Shown here in pieces: positions 19,124-27,303 of a stretch of 64,000 nt of DNA. Numbering within the stretch: the first letter of the stretch is position 1; each line of letters begins with the position of its first letter. Origin of the DNA: Gimesia benthica (GTDB taxonomy: Bacteria > Planctomycetota > Planctomycetia > Planctomycetales > Planctomycetaceae); NCBI RefSeq assembly GCF_009720525.1, contig NZ_CP043930.1, positions 3,380,501 to 3,444,500 of the forward strand, written 5' to 3'. A model generated the notes under the pieces. It saw nothing but the letters and a program-made list of their open reading frames with translations, did not search any database and was not told where the DNA came from. The translations under genes and the position numbers were made by a program.

Positions 19124-21841
19124 ATGTCAGGCATCAGTTCCGGTGTCGGTCTGGCAACCGGATTAAACATCAATGAGATTGTAGATGCGATCATCGGCGT
19201 GCAGAAAAATGCGCTGGTGAAGTTGTCCAGCCGTGCGCAGGCTTTCGAAGCGACGGAAGGGGGCATTAAAACCCTTGAAGCCAACCTGCTGACTCTCAAG
19301 ACCGCGACTCAGAAACTGAATCTGAAAAGCACCTTCGAAACCCTGAAGGCCACCAGCTCCGATACCCAGCAGTTCAGCGTCGCTGCCAACAGTACCGCCA
19401 CCGCAGCCACTTACCAGTTACAGGGGCTGCAGACCGCTACCAACCATCAGGTTATTTCCGACGGTTTTCCCGACACCGACACCACACCCATCGGCACCGC
19501 GACCACGATTACGATTTCCAACGGCGGGGAATTGAATCAGCCCAGATTGCTGGAAGAACTCAATAATGGCGCAGGAGTGCAGCGCGGCAGCATTCGGATC
19601 ACTGACCGCGACGGACAAACCGAAATCGTCGATCTTTCCAAAACGCTGACCATCGACGATGTCGTAAATCAAATCAACCAGTCAGCCACATCGGTGGTTG
19701 CCAGCATCCAGAATGATCACCTGGTCATCAGCGATACCAGCTCCGGTTCGGGGACTCTGAAAATCAGTGAAGTGAGCGGCGGAAAAACAGCAGCCGACCT
19801 GGGAATTCTGAAATCCGTCGTTGGTCCCTCTTTTGACGGTGATTCTGTCTACCGCATCACCGAAGAATTCAAACTGTCACAAATCAACGACGGTAACGGT
19901 ATCACAACTGTCAGCGGACTGGATGATTTTCAAATTCTCGCTTCGGACGGCAGTACCTTTGATGTCAACCTGGATACTGCCCAGTCGGTCGGCGATGTGG
20001 TCGATCTGATCAATAATCATGCTTCCAACGGTGGTAATGTTACCGCAGCCGTCTCCAATAACGGACAACTGACTCTGACCGACAACACCGGTGGGGCAGG
20101 CTCCTTCACCGTCAGTGCTCTGAATGGATCACTGGCGGCCCGGGAACTGGATATCGAAACGACGGGTACAGGCGGCGTCATCACGGGCACACTCAGCGGC
20201 GGGCTGAATTCAGTCCTGCTCAGAAATCTGAATGGGGGAGTCCAGTCCGGGGGACCGGTTTTAAATGCCGGGTCGGTATACATCGAAGATGGGGCGGGAG
20301 GAAATGCCACCATCGATTTCTCTTCCGCAAAAACGCTGGACGAGGTAATCGATCTCATCAATGGCAACGGCAGTATTCAGATTGAAGCCAGTCTGAATCA
20401 GGCGGGAACCGGTATTTCCATCAAGGATACTTCCGCCGCCTCGGGCACATCGATTGAAATTCAGGACGTCAGTGGCAACCTCGCGAGCACACTCAAAATC
20501 GACACGCTGCTGGCAGATAACAAACACACGGTCGACTCCGGCTCGCTCGACCTGCGATACGTCAATCAGAATACATCACTGGAAACCTACGGAAAAAACG
20601 GGACCGAGATCCCTTCGGGTAGTATCCGCATTATCGACCGTGATGGTACCAGCTTCGTAGTTGACCTGTCCGATACAGAGACCACTAAAACCATCGGCGA
20701 TGTCCTCACGAAGATCAACGATGCCGCAGGGACCGCGGGCGCCCAGATCAATGCCCGCCTGAACGACACCGGCGACGGCTTCATCGTGGAAAGCACGGGG
20801 GGCAGCTCATTTGATGTAAAGATCGAAGAAGTTTCAGGAGGTTCGGTCGCAGCCAGCCTGGGTATTCTGGGTTCCGGAACTACCGGTGTTACCAGTCGAC
20901 AGACCACGGAAATTTCCATCGAAGCAACCGACACTCTGGCAGACATCGCCGAGAAGTTCAATGCCTCTGGAGTAGCCTCCGCTACGATCATCGACGATGG
21001 AACCGCCTTTAATTCATCACGGTTGTCGATTACATCCTCACGCAGTGGTGCAGGCGGCGAGTTGATTCTGGAAAGCGACTATGATTTCGGGTTTTCGACC
21101 TCCGTCGAAGCCAAAGACGCGTTGATCCGCATCGGCAGTAACCCCCAGACATCCTTCCTGCTGACTTCATCGACCAACAGTTTCGATGATGCCATCACCG
21201 GACTGGAAATCGATCTGCTCTCGGTCGGAGACGCACCGTCCACAATCAATGTGGCCCGCGATACATCCGGTATCAAGACCACGATAAAAAGCTTTGTGAA
21301 CTCCTACAACAGTTTTGTCGATGCGACTGATAGCCTGACAGGCTTTGATCCAGAGACAAACCAGCGCGGGGTTCTCAACGGGAACAGCCTGATCTTTAAC
21401 ATCACTTCCCGACTGGAAGGTCTGCTGACGAAAAAACTTTCCGTCAGCAACAACTCGATCAAGAGCCTGTCCGAGTTGGGGATTGTGTTCAACAGCAGCG
21501 GCAAACTGCAACTCAAAGAAAGCACGCTGGATCAGAAGCTGGCAGATGATCCCACTGCGATCACGGAATTCTTCCAACAGGAAGATCATGGCTTTGCGGT
21601 GGTGATGGATGAAGTCATCACCTCAATGACTGACCCGTTCACCGGCACATTGAAAGCACAAACAGATTCACTCCAGGCTTCTGCCCTGTCACTCAACACC
21701 CGGGTTGCGGAACTGAACGAGATTCTGGAAGCACGACGACAACGCCTGATTGAGCAGTTCACTCTGCAGGAAACGATAGTGAATCAGCTGAACTCTCAGC
21801 AAACCGCTTTGAACAGGCTTAATGCATCATCCGATAAGTAA
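19124..21841 (+). CDS. fliD: Flagellar filament cap protein FliD (hook-associated protein 2)
   Basis: FliD caps the growing filament and folds incoming flagellin. The N-terminus MSGISSGVGLATGLNINEIVDAII and the C-terminal coiled coil (ARRQRLIEQFTLQE, LNSQQTALNRL) are typical. At 905 residues it is about twice the E. coli length. The extra middle holds at least four flagellin hook IN-type units built as D-x-D-G-x-x-x-x-V-D-L ... T-x-x-D-V-x-x-x-I-N, near residues 165, 275, 390 and 505. No strong Shine-Dalgarno is seen before the ATG. fliS follows 52 nt later. Confidence 0.92.
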   Translation: MSGISSGVGLATGLNINEIVDAIIGVQKNALVKLSSRAQAFEATEGGIKTLEANLLTLKTATQKLNLKSTFETLKATSSDTQQFSVAANSTATAATYQLQGLQTATNHQVISDGFPDTDTTPIGTATTITISNGGELNQPRLLEELNNGAGVQRGSIRITDRDGQTEIVDLSKTLTIDDVVNQINQSATSVVASIQNDHLVISDTSSGSGTLKISEVSGGKTAADLGILKSVVGPSFDGDSVYRITEEFKLSQINDGNGITTVSGLDDFQILASDGSTFDVNLDTAQSVGDVVDLINNHASNGGNVTAAVSNNGQLTLTDNTGGAGSFTVSALNGSLAARELDIETTGTGGVITGTLSGGLNSVLLRNLNGGVQSGGPVLNAGSVYIEDGAGGNATIDFSSAKTLDEVIDLINGNGSIQIEASLNQAGTGISIKDTSAASGTSIEIQDVSGNLASTLKIDTLLADNKHTVDSGSLDLRYVNQNTSLETYGKNGTEIPSGSIRIIDRDGTSFVVDLSDTETTKTIGDVLTKINDAAGTAGAQINARLNDTGDGFIVESTGGSSFDVKIEEVSGGSVAASLGILGSGTTGVTSRQTTEISIEATDTLADIAEKFNASGVASATIIDDGTAFNSSRLSITSSRSGAGGELILESDYDFGFSTSVEAKDALIRIGSNPQTSFLLTSSTNSFDDAITGLEIDLLSVGDAPSTINVARDTSGIKTTIKSFVNSYNSFVDATDSLTGFDPETNQRGVLNGNSLIFNITSRLEGLLTKKLSVSNNSIKSLSELGIVFNSSGKLQLKESTLDQKLADDPTAITEFFQQEDHGFAVVMDEVITSMTDPFTGTLKAQTDSLQASALSLNTRVAELNEILEARRQRLIEQFTLQETIVNQLNSQQTALNRLNASSDK

Positions 21842-21893
21842 TACGAATAATTAAAAACGACTGAAGAACTAAATAACGAAGGGCCAACAGGAG

Positions 21894-22367
21894 ATGAATG
21901 GTAATGACTACCTGGAGAATCAGGTTCTAACCGCGAAACCCCACCAGTTGCATCTGATGGTTGTAGACGGCGCACTGCGTTTTGCTCGAAAAGCCCTGGA
22001 GGCTGCAGAATCGAGACAGTATGAACAGGCTCACTTTGCCCTGGACCGCAGTCGCGATCTGGTTGCTGAACTGATCGGGGGACTCGATCCCGGTCAACAA
22101 CCCGAAATGATTGAACAGCTCAAGGCGTTGTTCGTGTTCGTGTACGAAAACCTGAATCATGCCGATGTGAAACAGGAAGCCAGCTATATCAATAACGCTA
22201 TCAAGGTCCTCGAAATTCACCGGAAATCCTGGTACGAGCTGATGGAACGTCTGCTGGAAAGCACACCCCAGGAGCCCCGTCAGCCACAGTCGGGTCCGAT
22301 CGTGCATCCGCCGCATCAAATCGAGCAGTCAGCTCAGCCTCATCAGAGCCGCTCCTGGATCACCTGA
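21894..22367 (+). CDS. fliS: Flagellin export chaperone FliS
   Basis: FliS binds the C-terminus of flagellin in the cytoplasm and prevents premature polymerisation. The 157-residue product shows the family pattern: N-D-Y-x-x-x-Q-V-L-T-A-x-P-x-Q-L at the start, VVDGALRFARKAL, a helical core with LDPGQQPEM, and VYENLNHADVK. About 30 residues of proline/glutamine/histidine-rich tail extend beyond the usual end. GAAGG lies about 11 nt before ATG 21894; AGGAG directly abuts the start. It probably shares a transcript with fliD. Confidence 0.9.
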   Translation: MNGNDYLENQVLTAKPHQLHLMVVDGALRFARKALEAAESRQYEQAHFALDRSRDLVAELIGGLDPGQQPEMIEQLKALFVFVYENLNHADVKQEASYINNAIKVLEIHRKSWYELMERLLESTPQEPRQPQSGPIVHPPHQIEQSAQPHQSRSWIT

Positions 22368-22381
22368 TCTCTACCGCGCAT

Positions 22382-22418
22382 AAAAAAGCACCCTGACCAG
22401 ATTCGCTGATCAGGGTGC
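22382..22418 (-). terminator. Terminator of the minus-strand pilin-like gene
   Basis: A 13-bp stem with one mismatch (22388-22400 with 22406-22418, loop ATTCG) is flanked by six A's at 22382-22387. Read on the minus strand this is a GC-rich hairpin followed by a T-run. It can also end fliS transcription from the other side, since it lies 20 nt after that stop. Confidence 0.8.
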
Positions 22419-22504
22419 CTGAGGTGGAGACCTCCGCCTCGATGCATGCCTGCTTCCCGTTGAGGAAACATTATCTTTGAGCAGAACTGCTGTTCCGCGA
22501 TAGT

Positions 22505-22825
22505 TTAATTGTAGTAGCCGTTCCCTTCGCTGCGGGGCGGACGATCACAGACGATGTCATTCTCGCCGTCACAGAAGTCCGCCTGATCGCGGAAACTGCT
22601 GCCGTCCGTGCAGGCCTTATGACCATGCGCCCCTGCGACATAGAAACTCTGATTGATGCGGCCAAACGCCGAGCCGACGTCTTCCAGTTCCTGGTTAATG
22701 CCATGGGCGACTTCACTGAGCCCCACGATCATCGCCAGAACGGCGATCGTTGAGATCAGTACCAGTTCGGCAGAGACAATAAAGCCCGCCTCCTCGTTCA
22801 TGAAACGGATCAGCACAGTATTCAT
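22505..22825 (-). CDS. Flp-like small pilin-type protein, copy 1
   Basis: The 106-residue product has a short N-terminal leader with E-E-A-G, then one hydrophobic helix (FIVSAELVLISTIAVLAMIVGL). A helical V-N-Q-E-L-E-D-V-G-S-A-F-like segment (INQELEDVGSAF) follows, then a polar cysteine-containing tail. The layout resembles Flp/Tad pilins, but the conserved glutamate is six residues after the glycine instead of five, so prepilin processing is uncertain. ATG 22825 has GGAG 9 nt upstream; a GTG lies two codons earlier. A paralogue sits just upstream. No Tad secretion genes are in the window. Confidence 0.7.
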   Translation of the reverse strand: MNTVLIRFMNEEAGFIVSAELVLISTIAVLAMIVGLSEVAHGINQELEDVGSAFGRINQSFYVAGAHGHKACTDGSSFRDQADFCDGENDIVCDRPPRSEGNGYYN

Positions 22826-22961
22826 GTTCACAGACTCCAGAGATTAAGAGATTTTGGTTTTGTTTCGGGTGACCGGATGCCTGCAGAGGTGGTGAATCCC
22901 TGCAGGCGGTCGTCTTCGGAAAAAAGCAGTTTCGGGTAGAGTTGTTTTCAGAGCGTCAGGC

Positions 22962-23240
22962 TTAGTAGATGTCCCACTGACCTGAGCAGAAGTCGGGGCA
23001 GTCACGGAAATTGCTGCCACTGAGTTCCCCTTTGTGACCTGAGACTTCACAGAGGTTGTAAGTCTGGTTGATGCTGGAGAAAGCGGATCCGACATCTTCC
23101 AGTTCCTGGTTGACGTTATTGGCGACTTCAGACAGTCCGACGATCATGGCCAGTACGGCGATCGAGGAAATCAGAACCAGTTCTGCAGAAACAATGAAAC
23201 CGGCTTCGTCGTTGATCAGTTGGTTGAGGATGTTTTTCAT
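22962..23240 (-). CDS. Flp-like small pilin-type protein, copy 2
   Basis: This 92-residue paralogue of the preceding gene shares DEAGFIVSAELVLIS, the single membrane helix and NQELEDVGSAF. The tails share G-H-K, S-x-F-R-D, D-F-C and G-x-x-D-I, so the C-terminal module is conserved although copy 1 is longer. ATG 23240 is chosen because GGAG lies 9 nt upstream, the same spacing as in copy 1; the frame continues upstream without support. The gap to copy 1 is 136 nt with no hairpin seen, so co-transcription is likely. Confidence 0.7.
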   Translation of the reverse strand: MKNILNQLINDEAGFIVSAELVLISSIAVLAMIVGLSEVANNVNQELEDVGSAFSSINQTYNLCEVSGHKGELSGSNFRDCPDFCSGQWDIY

Positions 23241-23253
23241 AGTTGTGGTCTCC

Positions 23254-23279
23254 AAAGTTGTTTGATTTAAAGTTGTTTG
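23254..23279. repeat. 11-bp direct repeats in the leader of the pilin-like gene
   Basis: AAAGTTGTTTG occurs exactly at 23254-23264 and 23269-23279, 15 bp apart. A shorter AAAGTTG follows at 23297-23303. The repeats lie 14-63 nt upstream of ATG 23240, overlapping the expected leader or promoter, and may be an operator. Confidence 0.4.
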
Positions 23280-23723
23280 CATCGAGTCAACGTTTCAAAG
23301 TTGATACTGGGATGTAAAGCAAGCTGAATACCAAACGTGCCGGAGCGTAAATAAATTTTTACAAACTGTTCACAGCAGTGATCACAACCTGTTGAAATAT
23401 AAGGAGATAAAAATAGTCCGCCCGTTGAAATAAATCTTGCGGCACGCGGCACACGGCCTGAGCGGACTGTGGTGAAAAATCAACACGCTCTGAGGGGCGA
23501 GGAGCAGAGAGGCCTTAACCCGCTGTTATCAGGTCAGTTAGCGCGATGTTGTTTCAAAGCAACACGTGGCGAATCGGCAACAGGGACCAAAAGCAGTCGA
23601 AAAGTGTGTGTCGAAAAAGGTGAGGAGATGAAATCCCTCTTCACACAAGACCAGATTCCTGCTATGAAACGCGCCCGAATTACCTGGGGTTATTGTTTCT
23701 AATTGACTGGGAAAGGAATCCCA
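23280..23723. other. Intergenic region between divergent genes
   Basis: About 440 nt with no supported gene. It holds a 7-bp inverted repeat (AGTCCGC at 23415, GCGGACT at 23462) around a GC-rich segment, an AT-rich stretch near 23345-23410, and a repeated GTTGAAATA (23391 and 23424). It should carry divergent promoters for the pilin-like and lipoprotein genes. Confidence 0.4.
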
Positions 23724-23918
23724 ATGCGTAGACAATTACACCTGACAACATGTTGCCTGCTGTTGAGCGGCCTGACCTGGACAGGCTGTCAGATGGGCTC
23801 GGATGGCCCGATCACCAGCACGCTCGGCTTTCGTGATGTGCCCAAACAGAGCGAACCTCCCGTAGAAACGGCTGAGGAAATCGAAAGTCGACTGGCAAAA
23901 GAAGCCGATCAGGAATAA
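23724..23918 (+). CDS. Small lipoprotein of unknown function
   Basis: The 64-residue product has a lipoprotein signal peptide: MRRQ, a hydrophobic core with CCLLLSGL, and lipobox WTGC, with lipidation expected at the cysteine. The mature part is about 40 charged residues. AAAGGAATCCCA precedes ATG 23724, giving good Shine-Dalgarno spacing. A second small lipoprotein gene follows on the same strand 191 nt later. No family was recognised. Confidence 0.65.
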   Translation: MRRQLHLTTCCLLLSGLTWTGCQMGSDGPITSTLGFRDVPKQSEPPVETAEEIESRLAKEADQE

Positions 23919-24109
23919 ATCTGTAAACTGCTGAGTCTGGATGACTTCGCAGGAACTATTTTCTCCCGGAAAACATCGATCTGGGGAAAATATCAAATCT
24001 GAAGGCCTCCGACAGCCGATGACGATACAGGCTGGTATTGCGCTGAGCGTAATCTCCGGAGTCAGATAAAATCAGAATTGACTTGGACAAGGATGGAATA
24101 AGTCAAGCA

Positions 24110-24520
24110 ATGAATGGGCTGCGATTACTGGGAGTTCTCTGTATCAGTGGACTCCTCATGAGTACACAGACGGGCTGCCAGGGTCTGGGAAACAAGGTTT
24201 TCCAGATGGACAGCAACGGGCGATCTCCATTCTTTGGACTGGAGTTTTACACCCAGAAAGACAAACATCCAGCGAAAATCCAGACTGTCTCTCAGGACCA
24301 GCCTGTGGAACTGGAACCTGCCATTCTGCAGACCAAATCGGAAGAGCCCTCTCGCTTCTCCCGGCTCCCGAAATGGCTGAACCCGATGTCCAAATCAGCG
24401 GAACAGGGTGAACGTATTCCCCTGCCCCGTACGGATCTGGAAGAAAACGAGGTCGTCCTCGAAGAACCAGCTGAAGATTCTGCCCCCACCGAACTGGGCT
24501 CATCGCTGGAAAACTTCTAA
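24110..24520 (+). CDS. Lipoprotein of unknown function
   Basis: The 136-residue product begins MNGLRLLGVLCISGLLMS and has lipobox TGC with lipidated cysteine near residue 23. The mature part is polar and proline/glutamate-rich with an acidic C-terminus and probably little fold. ATG 24110 is chosen because the signal peptide starts there; the frame opens at a TTG nine codons earlier. Its stop codon directly abuts the stop of the convergent YHS-like gene, with no bases between. Confidence 0.62.
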   Translation: MNGLRLLGVLCISGLLMSTQTGCQGLGNKVFQMDSNGRSPFFGLEFYTQKDKHPAKIQTVSQDQPVELEPAILQTKSEEPSRFSRLPKWLNPMSKSAEQGERIPLPRTDLEENEVVLEEPAEDSAPTELGSSLENF

Positions 24521-25297
24521 TCAGCGAGACTGCGACTGCTTCCGGCGTTCTTCCGCTTTCTGCTTCGCTTCTGCGATAAAGGTCTCGGGATCGTCCTCAA
24601 ACGCCTGCTTACAGCCACTGCAGCAGACATAGTAGGTCTTGCCTTTGTGGCTGACCGCAATCGTGCCGGCACCACCGGTGACGATGCACTCCGGACCACC
24701 GCTCCCCGAAGCTGCCAGTCGCGTACCGGCCCGGGTATATCCGACTTCCGCCAGTCGATAATAGAATGACTGCCCCTGGTTCCGCTGTTCAAACAGAACC
24801 AGAGTCCGTTTTTCATTCAGCTTGCGGATCGAGATCCGATAGACGGCCCCCTCTGCATCTGGCTGGGATTCAAGTACCAGTGTGTCCTTCTGCAGCGCGC
24901 CTGTATAATCGCGTTTCGTACCGTCGGGGAGGATGGTCGCCAGTTGATAGGTCTTCTGTTCTGGATCGTACGACAACAGGGCCGACTTCAGAAATTTGCC
25001 ATCCTCAACTTCATATGCGATGCCTGACTGCTTCGGGTCAAATTTCCAGACCCATTCCGCCTTCTCTGACCAGGCCCCTTTCCGGGAATTGCGTTTGATC
25101 ATTCCCACACCCCGCCAGCCACCAATCAACGAGTTGAACTCAGACAGAGCCTGCTTGATCTCCGGTGGGAGGGATGCGGATTTTTTCACCCCGGCTGTGG
25201 ACGCGGATTTCTCTGGCTCTCCCTGCACGCTGCTGAGGGACCAGAACAACAGAGAGACACACAACAGGCCGACAACGGTCTGGCAGCATTTTCGCAT
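24521..25297 (-). CDS. Exported protein with C-terminal YHS/TRASH-like metal-binding domain
   Basis: The 258-residue product has a signal peptide (MRKCCQTVVGLLCVSLLFW, cleavage near VQG). A beta-rich central domain follows (about 45-195), with G-x-W-x-G-x-G and strand-turn repeats reminiscent of lipocalin-like extracytoplasmic domains. The last 60 residues resemble YHS domains: an early cysteine in PECIVTGG, K-G-K-T-Y-Y-V-C-C-S-G-C, then F-x-x-D-P-E-T-F-I. The cysteines suggest metal binding. ATG 25297 follows AGGAA at 9-10 nt. The function is unknown. Confidence 0.75.
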   Translation of the reverse strand: MRKCCQTVVGLLCVSLLFWSLSSVQGEPEKSASTAGVKKSASLPPEIKQALSEFNSLIGGWRGVGMIKRNSRKGAWSEKAEWVWKFDPKQSGIAYEVEDGKFLKSALLSYDPEQKTYQLATILPDGTKRDYTGALQKDTLVLESQPDAEGAVYRISIRKLNEKRTLVLFEQRNQGQSFYYRLAEVGYTRAGTRLAASGSGGPECIVTGGAGTIAVSHKGKTYYVCCSGCKQAFEDDPETFIAEAKQKAEERRKQSQSR

Positions 25298-25435
25298 CAG
25301 ATCGGTTCCTGACAGGACAGACGGGTAGAAAAGTCGCTTCTTAGATGAAACACCACTCCCCGGCAATCCGACCGTAGAGAGTGGTATTTTCTTATCCTAC
25401 CAGACCCGTTACCGTCTGCAAGAACCTTCTCCAGT

Positions 25436-26293
25436 TCAGGAGCGTGTCAGCTGTTTGAACTTTTCATTCAGATCTTTGGTGATCGGTCCTGGCTTGCCTG
25501 TCCCGATCTCGCGGCCGTCCAGCGCCACCACCGGGATGACTTCCGCTGCAGAACCGGTCAGGAAGCATTCGTCTGCGACAAAAATGTCATGCCGCGTGAA
25601 GGGGGACTGCTCGACCTTGATTCCCGATTCCTCGGCGAGTTTGATTACCGCGTTGCGGGTGATCCCTTCCAGAATGCCGGCATCCACGGGCGGCGTTTTG
25701 AGCACGCCGTTCTTGATGATGAAAATATTATCGCCGGTACACTCCGCCACTTCCCCTTTGTGATTGAGCATCAAAGCTTCGATGCAGCCGGCGTCAGTCC
25801 CTTCAATCTTGGCGAGGATATTATTCAGGTAGTTCAGCGACTTCACGCGTGAGGAAAGCGCTGCCGGATGGTTGCGGATCGTCGCTGCGGTGATGATCTT
25901 CAAACCGTCGACATACAGCTGCGGATCGTACAGGGAAATATTGTCGGCGATGATAATCACCTGCGGGTTGCTGGTACGGCGTATGTCGAGACCTAGAGAA
26001 CCCGCGCCGCGTGTGATTACCAGACGCACGTAACCATCTTCAATGCCGTTGGCGGCCACAGTCTCATTGACGGCTTTGATCATCTCTTCCTTGGAGAGCG
26101 GAATCTCCAGGCGGATCGCCAGTGCGCTCTCATAGAGACGGTCGATGTGCTCCTGCATCAGGAAGACTTTTTTACCGTAAACCCGAATCCCCTCAAAGAC
26201 ACCGTCGCCGTAGAGCAGACCATGATCGAAGACACTGATTTTCGCCTCTTCCTTGGGAAGCAGTTTTCCGTCAATATAAACTTGGAGCGACAT
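25436..26293 (-). CDS. ilvE: Branched-chain amino acid aminotransferase (class IV)
   Basis: This PLP fold-type IV aminotransferase should carry out the last step of valine, leucine and isoleucine synthesis, or the reverse. The 285-residue protein shows YGDGVFEGIR, ALAIRLEIP, the PLP-lysine segment SSRVKSLNYLNN (K151), EVAECTGDNIF, GITRNAVI and ECFLTGSAAEV. The close relative D-amino acid aminotransferase cannot be excluded from motifs alone, but the R-V-K-S-L-N-Y-L-N-N signature fits IlvE. The Shine-Dalgarno is weak. It follows the exporter genes on the same strand after 185 nt. Confidence 0.9.
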   Translation of the reverse strand: MSLQVYIDGKLLPKEEAKISVFDHGLLYGDGVFEGIRVYGKKVFLMQEHIDRLYESALAIRLEIPLSKEEMIKAVNETVAANGIEDGYVRLVITRGAGSLGLDIRRTSNPQVIIIADNISLYDPQLYVDGLKIITAATIRNHPAALSSRVKSLNYLNNILAKIEGTDAGCIEALMLNHKGEVAECTGDNIFIIKNGVLKTPPVDAGILEGITRNAVIKLAEESGIKVEQSPFTRHDIFVADECFLTGSAAEVIPVVALDGREIGTGKPGPITKDLNEKFKQLTRS

Positions 26294-26478
26294 GTGACTC
26301 AGGTACCATTCTCAAACTGGGCCAGAACGCAGCTGGCAGGTTTTGGCGGACTTTCCATCCTGTGTGGGGAATTGGCGAAATCCATTTCAGACAGAAGCAT
26401 CATACGCTGTGCGTATGCCATAGACACTACGCAGGCGACAGCGGTTCAACCCGAACAGCAGATACTGACCGTTTGTAT

Positions 26479-27225
26479 CTAGGCTGATGCCGAGGTGGGA
26501 TGAGATTTGCCCAGGACCTCGATCTGGCCTTCCGTCAGACGAACTGTTCGATGCGCCTGAGCGGCGATCGCGTTGTCGTGCGTAACCATGATAATAGTGA
26601 GCTGATCCTGCTCATTCAAGCTGGTGAGCAGGTCCATAATTTCTTTGCCGGTGCTGCTGTCCAGATTTCCCGTCGGTTCATCGGCCAGCAGGATCTGGGG
26701 CTTGGCAATCAGGGCCCGGGCAATCGCAGCCCGCTGCATTTCCCCGCCCGACATTTCCGAGGGACGGTGCTTGATCCGGTGCGAGAGACCGACCTTTTCG
26801 ATGATCTCCAGCGCATCCTGTTTGAACTGTTTTTTCTGCTTCCAGTATTCCCAGGTGGAATAGCGGATCATCAGCGGCGAGAGCACATTTTCCAGCAGAT
26901 TGAGCTCGGGCAGCAGATGATAAAACTGGAAAATGAAGCCGAAAACGCGGTTACGGATCTGGTCGCGGGCGTGATCGGGCAGATCGTCAATCCGCTGACC
27001 TTCGAGGTGAATTTCCCCGATATCCGGGGAATCAAGCAGACCGAACAGATGCATCAGGGTACTTTTACCGGAACCGGACTGCCCCACGATCGACAGGAAC
27101 TCGGCCTTCTGCACGTCGACATCGATGCCCCGCAACACAGGCACTTTATGCTTGTCTTTCCGGTATGCTTTTTCGATGGCGATTGCTGATAACTGTGGAT
27201 GAGGCATGGAAATCGTCTCGGTCAT
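26479..27225 (-). CDS. lolD: ABC transporter ATP-binding protein, LolD type
   Basis: The 248-residue ATPase has Walker A GQSGSGKST, the Q-loop, signature MSGGEMQRAAIARAL, Walker B ILLADEPTGNLD and the switch histidine in MVTHD. G-x-x-G-S-G-K-S-T-L-M-H-L-x-G-L-L-D places it in the LolD/MacB family, which drives mechanotransmission or lipoprotein release at the inner membrane. The permease gene lies 78 nt upstream on the same strand, giving a complete LolCD-type pair. Lipoprotein sorting is likely but not proven. ATG 27225 and an in-frame ATG at 27207 are both possible starts. Confidence 0.88.
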   Translation of the reverse strand: MTETISMPHPQLSAIAIEKAYRKDKHKVPVLRGIDVDVQKAEFLSIVGQSGSGKSTLMHLFGLLDSPDIGEIHLEGQRIDDLPDHARDQIRNRVFGFIFQFYHLLPELNLLENVLSPLMIRYSTWEYWKQKKQFKQDALEIIEKVGLSHRIKHRPSEMSGGEMQRAAIARALIAKPQILLADEPTGNLDSSTGKEIMDLLTSLNEQDQLTIIMVTHDNAIAAQAHRTVRLTEGQIEVLGKSHPTSASA

Positions 27226-27303
27226 GAGTTCATACTCGATTAAAACGGATTAGTAACTCTGGTTCAGAACCTGTCGCGGGCTAAAGGGGAAGTAAACCAT
27301 CGG

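Noticed and set aside
22423-22440. Short palindrome GAGGTGGAGACCTC near the pilin terminator, considered as part of a tRNA or attachment site
   Set aside because: The stem is only 5 bp and no tRNA arms or integrase gene are nearby.
23469-23702. Plus-strand 77-codon frame just before the small lipoprotein gene
   Set aside because: It is basic and repetitive with no recognised domain or ribosome site, and it lies where divergent promoters are expected.
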